64,000 bases of DNA from Microbacterium terrisoli (lineage in GTDB: Bacteria; Actinomycetota; Actinomycetes; Actinomycetales; Microbacteriaceae). The translations under genes were made by a program, and so were the position numbers. This document shows, piece after piece, positions 62,448-64,000 of the stretch. Position 1 is the stretch's first letter. Every line of letters begins with the position of its first letter. The notes under the pieces were generated by a model, which saw nothing but the letters and a program-made list of their open reading frames with translations, was not told the DNA's origin and made no database searches. The stretch spans positions 372,001 through 436,000 of the forward strand of contig NZ_CP133019.1 in the NCBI RefSeq assembly GCF_030866805.1, read 5' to 3'.

Positions 62448-63851
62448 TCAGAGCCGCGCCCAGGCCTTGGTCAGCGCGCCGCGCAGGATCTGCTCGATCT
62501 CATCGAACTCGTTCTGCCCGATCGTCAGCGGCGGGGCCAGCTGGATGACCGGGTCGCCGCGGTCGTCGGCGCGACAGTACAGGCCCGCGTCGAACAGCGC
62601 CTTGGAGAGGAACCCGCGCAGCAGCCGCTCGGACTCCTCGTCGTCGAAGGTCTCTTTCGTCGTCTTGTCTTTGACGAGCTCGATGCCGAAGAAGTATCCG
62701 TCGCCGCGCACGTCCCCGACGATCGGCAGGTCGGTGAGCTTCTCGAGCGTTGAGCGGAACGCCGGGGAGTTTTGCCGCACGTGCTGCAGCAGTCCCTCTT
62801 CTTCGTAGATGTCGAGGTTCTCCAGGGCCACAGCGGTCGAGACCGGGTGCCCGCCGAACGTGTAGCCGTGCGGGAAGGAGGCGTCGCCGTGCGCGAAGGG
62901 TTCGTAGATCCTGTCGCTGACGATCGTGCCGCCCAGCGGCGCATAGCCGCTGGTGACGGCCTTGGCGAACGTGATCATGTCGGGCTTGTAGCCGTACGCG
63001 TCGCACGCGAAGTACTCGCCGATGCGGCCGAACGCGCAGATCACCTCGTCGGAGACCAGCAGCACGTCGTACTTGTCGCAGATCTCGCGCACGCGCTGGA
63101 AGTACCCGGCCGGCGGCGGGAAGCATCCACCGGAGTTCTGCACCGGCTCCAGGAACACCGCGGCAACGGTGTCGGGACCTTCGAACTGGATCATCTCCTC
63201 GATGCGGTTGGCCGCCCACTGCCCGAACTGCTCAGGGGTGCCGCCCGGAAAGCCCATCTCGCCGGCGCGGTAGTAGTTCGTGTTCGGCACGCGGAAGCCG
63301 CCCGGGGTCACCGGCTCGAACATCGACTTCATGCCCGGCAGGCCGGTGATCGCCAGCGCCCCCTGCGTGGTGCCGTGGTAGGCGATGAAGCGCGAGATGA
63401 CCTTGTGCTTGGTCGGCTTGCCCTGCAGCTTCCAGTAGTACTTCGCGAGCTTGAACGCGGTCTCCACCGCCTCGCCGCCGCCGGTGGAGAAGAACACGTG
63501 GTTCAGGTCGCCGGGCGCATAGCCTGCCAGGCGGTCGGCGAGCTCGATAGCCGACGGGTGGGCGTACGACCAGAGCGGAAAGAACGCCAGCTGCTCGGAT
63601 TGGCGGGCAGCTCGCATCGCCAGCCGGCGCCTGCCGTGACCGGCGTTGACGACGAACAGACCGCTGAGCCCGTCGACGTACTGCTTGCCGTGCGAGTCCC
63701 AGATGTGGTGCCCCTCGCCGCGGACGATGATGGGCACGCCGGGCCCATCGGTCATGACGGACTGGCGGGAGAAGTGCATCCACAGGTGGTCGCGGGCCAT
63801 CTGCTGCAGTTCCGCTTCGGTGCGGCTGGATGTCGTGGGTGTGAGAGTCAT
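62448..63851 (-). CDS. Class III (omega) aminotransferase
   Basis: 467 residues, PLP enzyme. SGLFVVNAGHGRRRL, FSTGGGEAVETAFKLAKYYW, SRFIAYHGTTQGALAITG, VSDEVICAFGRIGEYFAC and the Schiff-base Lys297 in TFAKAVTSGY are in the normal order. It belongs with omega-amino-acid:pyruvate or diamine (putrescine/GABA-like) aminotransferases; the exact amine cannot be told. The ATG overlaps the stop of the Lrp/AsnC gene by four bases, so the regulator is probably cotranscribed and controls it. Confidence 0.9.
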   Translation of the reverse strand: MTLTPTTSSRTEAELQQMARDHLWMHFSRQSVMTDGPGVPIIVRGEGHHIWDSHGKQYVDGLSGLFVVNAGHGRRRLAMRAARQSEQLAFFPLWSYAHPSAIELADRLAGYAPGDLNHVFFSTGGGEAVETAFKLAKYYWKLQGKPTKHKVISRFIAYHGTTQGALAITGLPGMKSMFEPVTPGGFRVPNTNYYRAGEMGFPGGTPEQFGQWAANRIEEMIQFEGPDTVAAVFLEPVQNSGGCFPPPAGYFQRVREICDKYDVLLVSDEVICAFGRIGEYFACDAYGYKPDMITFAKAVTSGYAPLGGTIVSDRIYEPFAHGDASFPHGYTFGGHPVSTAVALENLDIYEEEGLLQHVRQNSPAFRSTLEKLTDLPIVGDVRGDGYFFGIELVKDKTTKETFDDEESERLLRGFLSKALFDAGLYCRADDRGDPVIQLAPPLTIGQNEFDEIEQILRGALTKAWARL

Positions 63852-64000
63852 CGCGTCCCCCAGTTGTAGAGCTGTTTGTGGAGTCTCAGATAGACGAACG
63901 TCTCGGTGGAGACGACGCCGTCGAGCCCGCGGATGCGGGAGTTGAGGATGTCGATCAGCTCGTCGTCGCTTTCGCAGACGACTTCGACGAGCAGGTCGAA
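63848..64000 (-). CDS. Lrp/AsnC-family regulator, C-terminal part only
   Basis: The last 50 codons are in the window; the gene continues past the right edge. FDLLVEVVCESDDELIDILNSRI, then GLDGVVSTETFVYLRLHKQLYNWGTR is the end of an AsnC-type ligand-binding (RAM) domain. ATGA overlap with the aminotransferase start. Lrp-type regulators next to omega-aminotransferases are common in amino-acid or polyamine catabolism. Confidence 0.8.
   Translation of the reverse strand, partial: FDLLVEVVCESDDELIDILNSRIRGLDGVVSTETFVYLRLHKQLYNWGTR

Overview
The window is visibly high-GC DNA from an actinobacterium. Dense gene packing with ATGA and TGATG overlaps, GTG starts, many probable leaderless starts, the frequent ggatgcc/gcatcc pattern and the protein families (T7SS-type toxin operon, actinobacterial CoaBC, DUF2520 next to panC, PaiB) all fit Microbacteriaceae, most likely Microbacterium or a close relative. 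That placement is an inference from style and content, not from a marker gene. No rRNA, tRNA, transposase, phage gene or CRISPR array was seen.

Layout. 1-1679 (minus): DUF2520-panC-panB, pantothenate synthesis. 1790-7126: a Cys/Met-rich copper-storage-like protein, an MFS carrier fused to a cyclic-nucleotide-binding domain, a secreted SGNH hydrolase, a small unknown protein and a lone ctaD. 7245-14253: a stress or detoxification block with three paralogous NmrA-like oxidoreductases, an OhrR-like MarR regulator, a truncated ECF sigma factor, two alpha/beta hydrolases and an operon NmrA-ECF41 sigma-free SnoaL protein. All three NmrA genes carry the same promoter, TGTCACA-N16-GGTCATC, so this looks like one small ECF41 regulon. 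14302-16480: a YeiH-type exporter divergent from its LysR regulator. 16481-16840 is the only gap over 300 bases and is full of repeats. 16841-19318: manA and a flavin monooxygenase.

19328-21637 (minus): a probable type VII-secreted toxin operon, YbaB-like / EspC-like / TNT-domain toxin / candidate immunity protein. 21647-24968 (minus): flavin monooxygenase, BASS transporter and extended SDR in one operon. 25082-32960: DUF2235 hydrolase, coaBC, NRDE protein, cupin, a vapC remnant, a frameshifted gamma-glutamyltransferase-like gene, a TM2 protein and a lipoprotein. Two related hairpin elements bracket the cupin-to-ggt part.

33159-43907: a type I restriction-modification locus. It opens with a large HTH protein that looks like a degenerate methylase plus HsdS-type domain, then hsdM and hsdS, a lipoprotein, a HigB/HigA-like pair with a third gene that may be a SecB-like chaperone, a Phd/VapC pair on the other strand, and hsdR. 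43917-53481: a GalT-like enzyme, secreted X-Pro peptidase, PaiB-like protein, lipoprotein, CPA antiporter, TetR-DHA2 exporter pair, a small alarmone synthetase with a pentapeptide-repeat tail, and a Gly-rich unknown.

53626-61530: glgX, then a four-gene set of ECF-type sigma factor, unknown small protein, TPR-CHAT protease and cytoplasmic subtilisin with an NPF[TG]ST repeat linker. This set and the ECF41 regulon are the best candidates for poorly described systems. 61632-64000 (minus): a LysR-type ligand-binding protein without an HTH, a class III aminotransferase and the tail of an Lrp/AsnC regulator.
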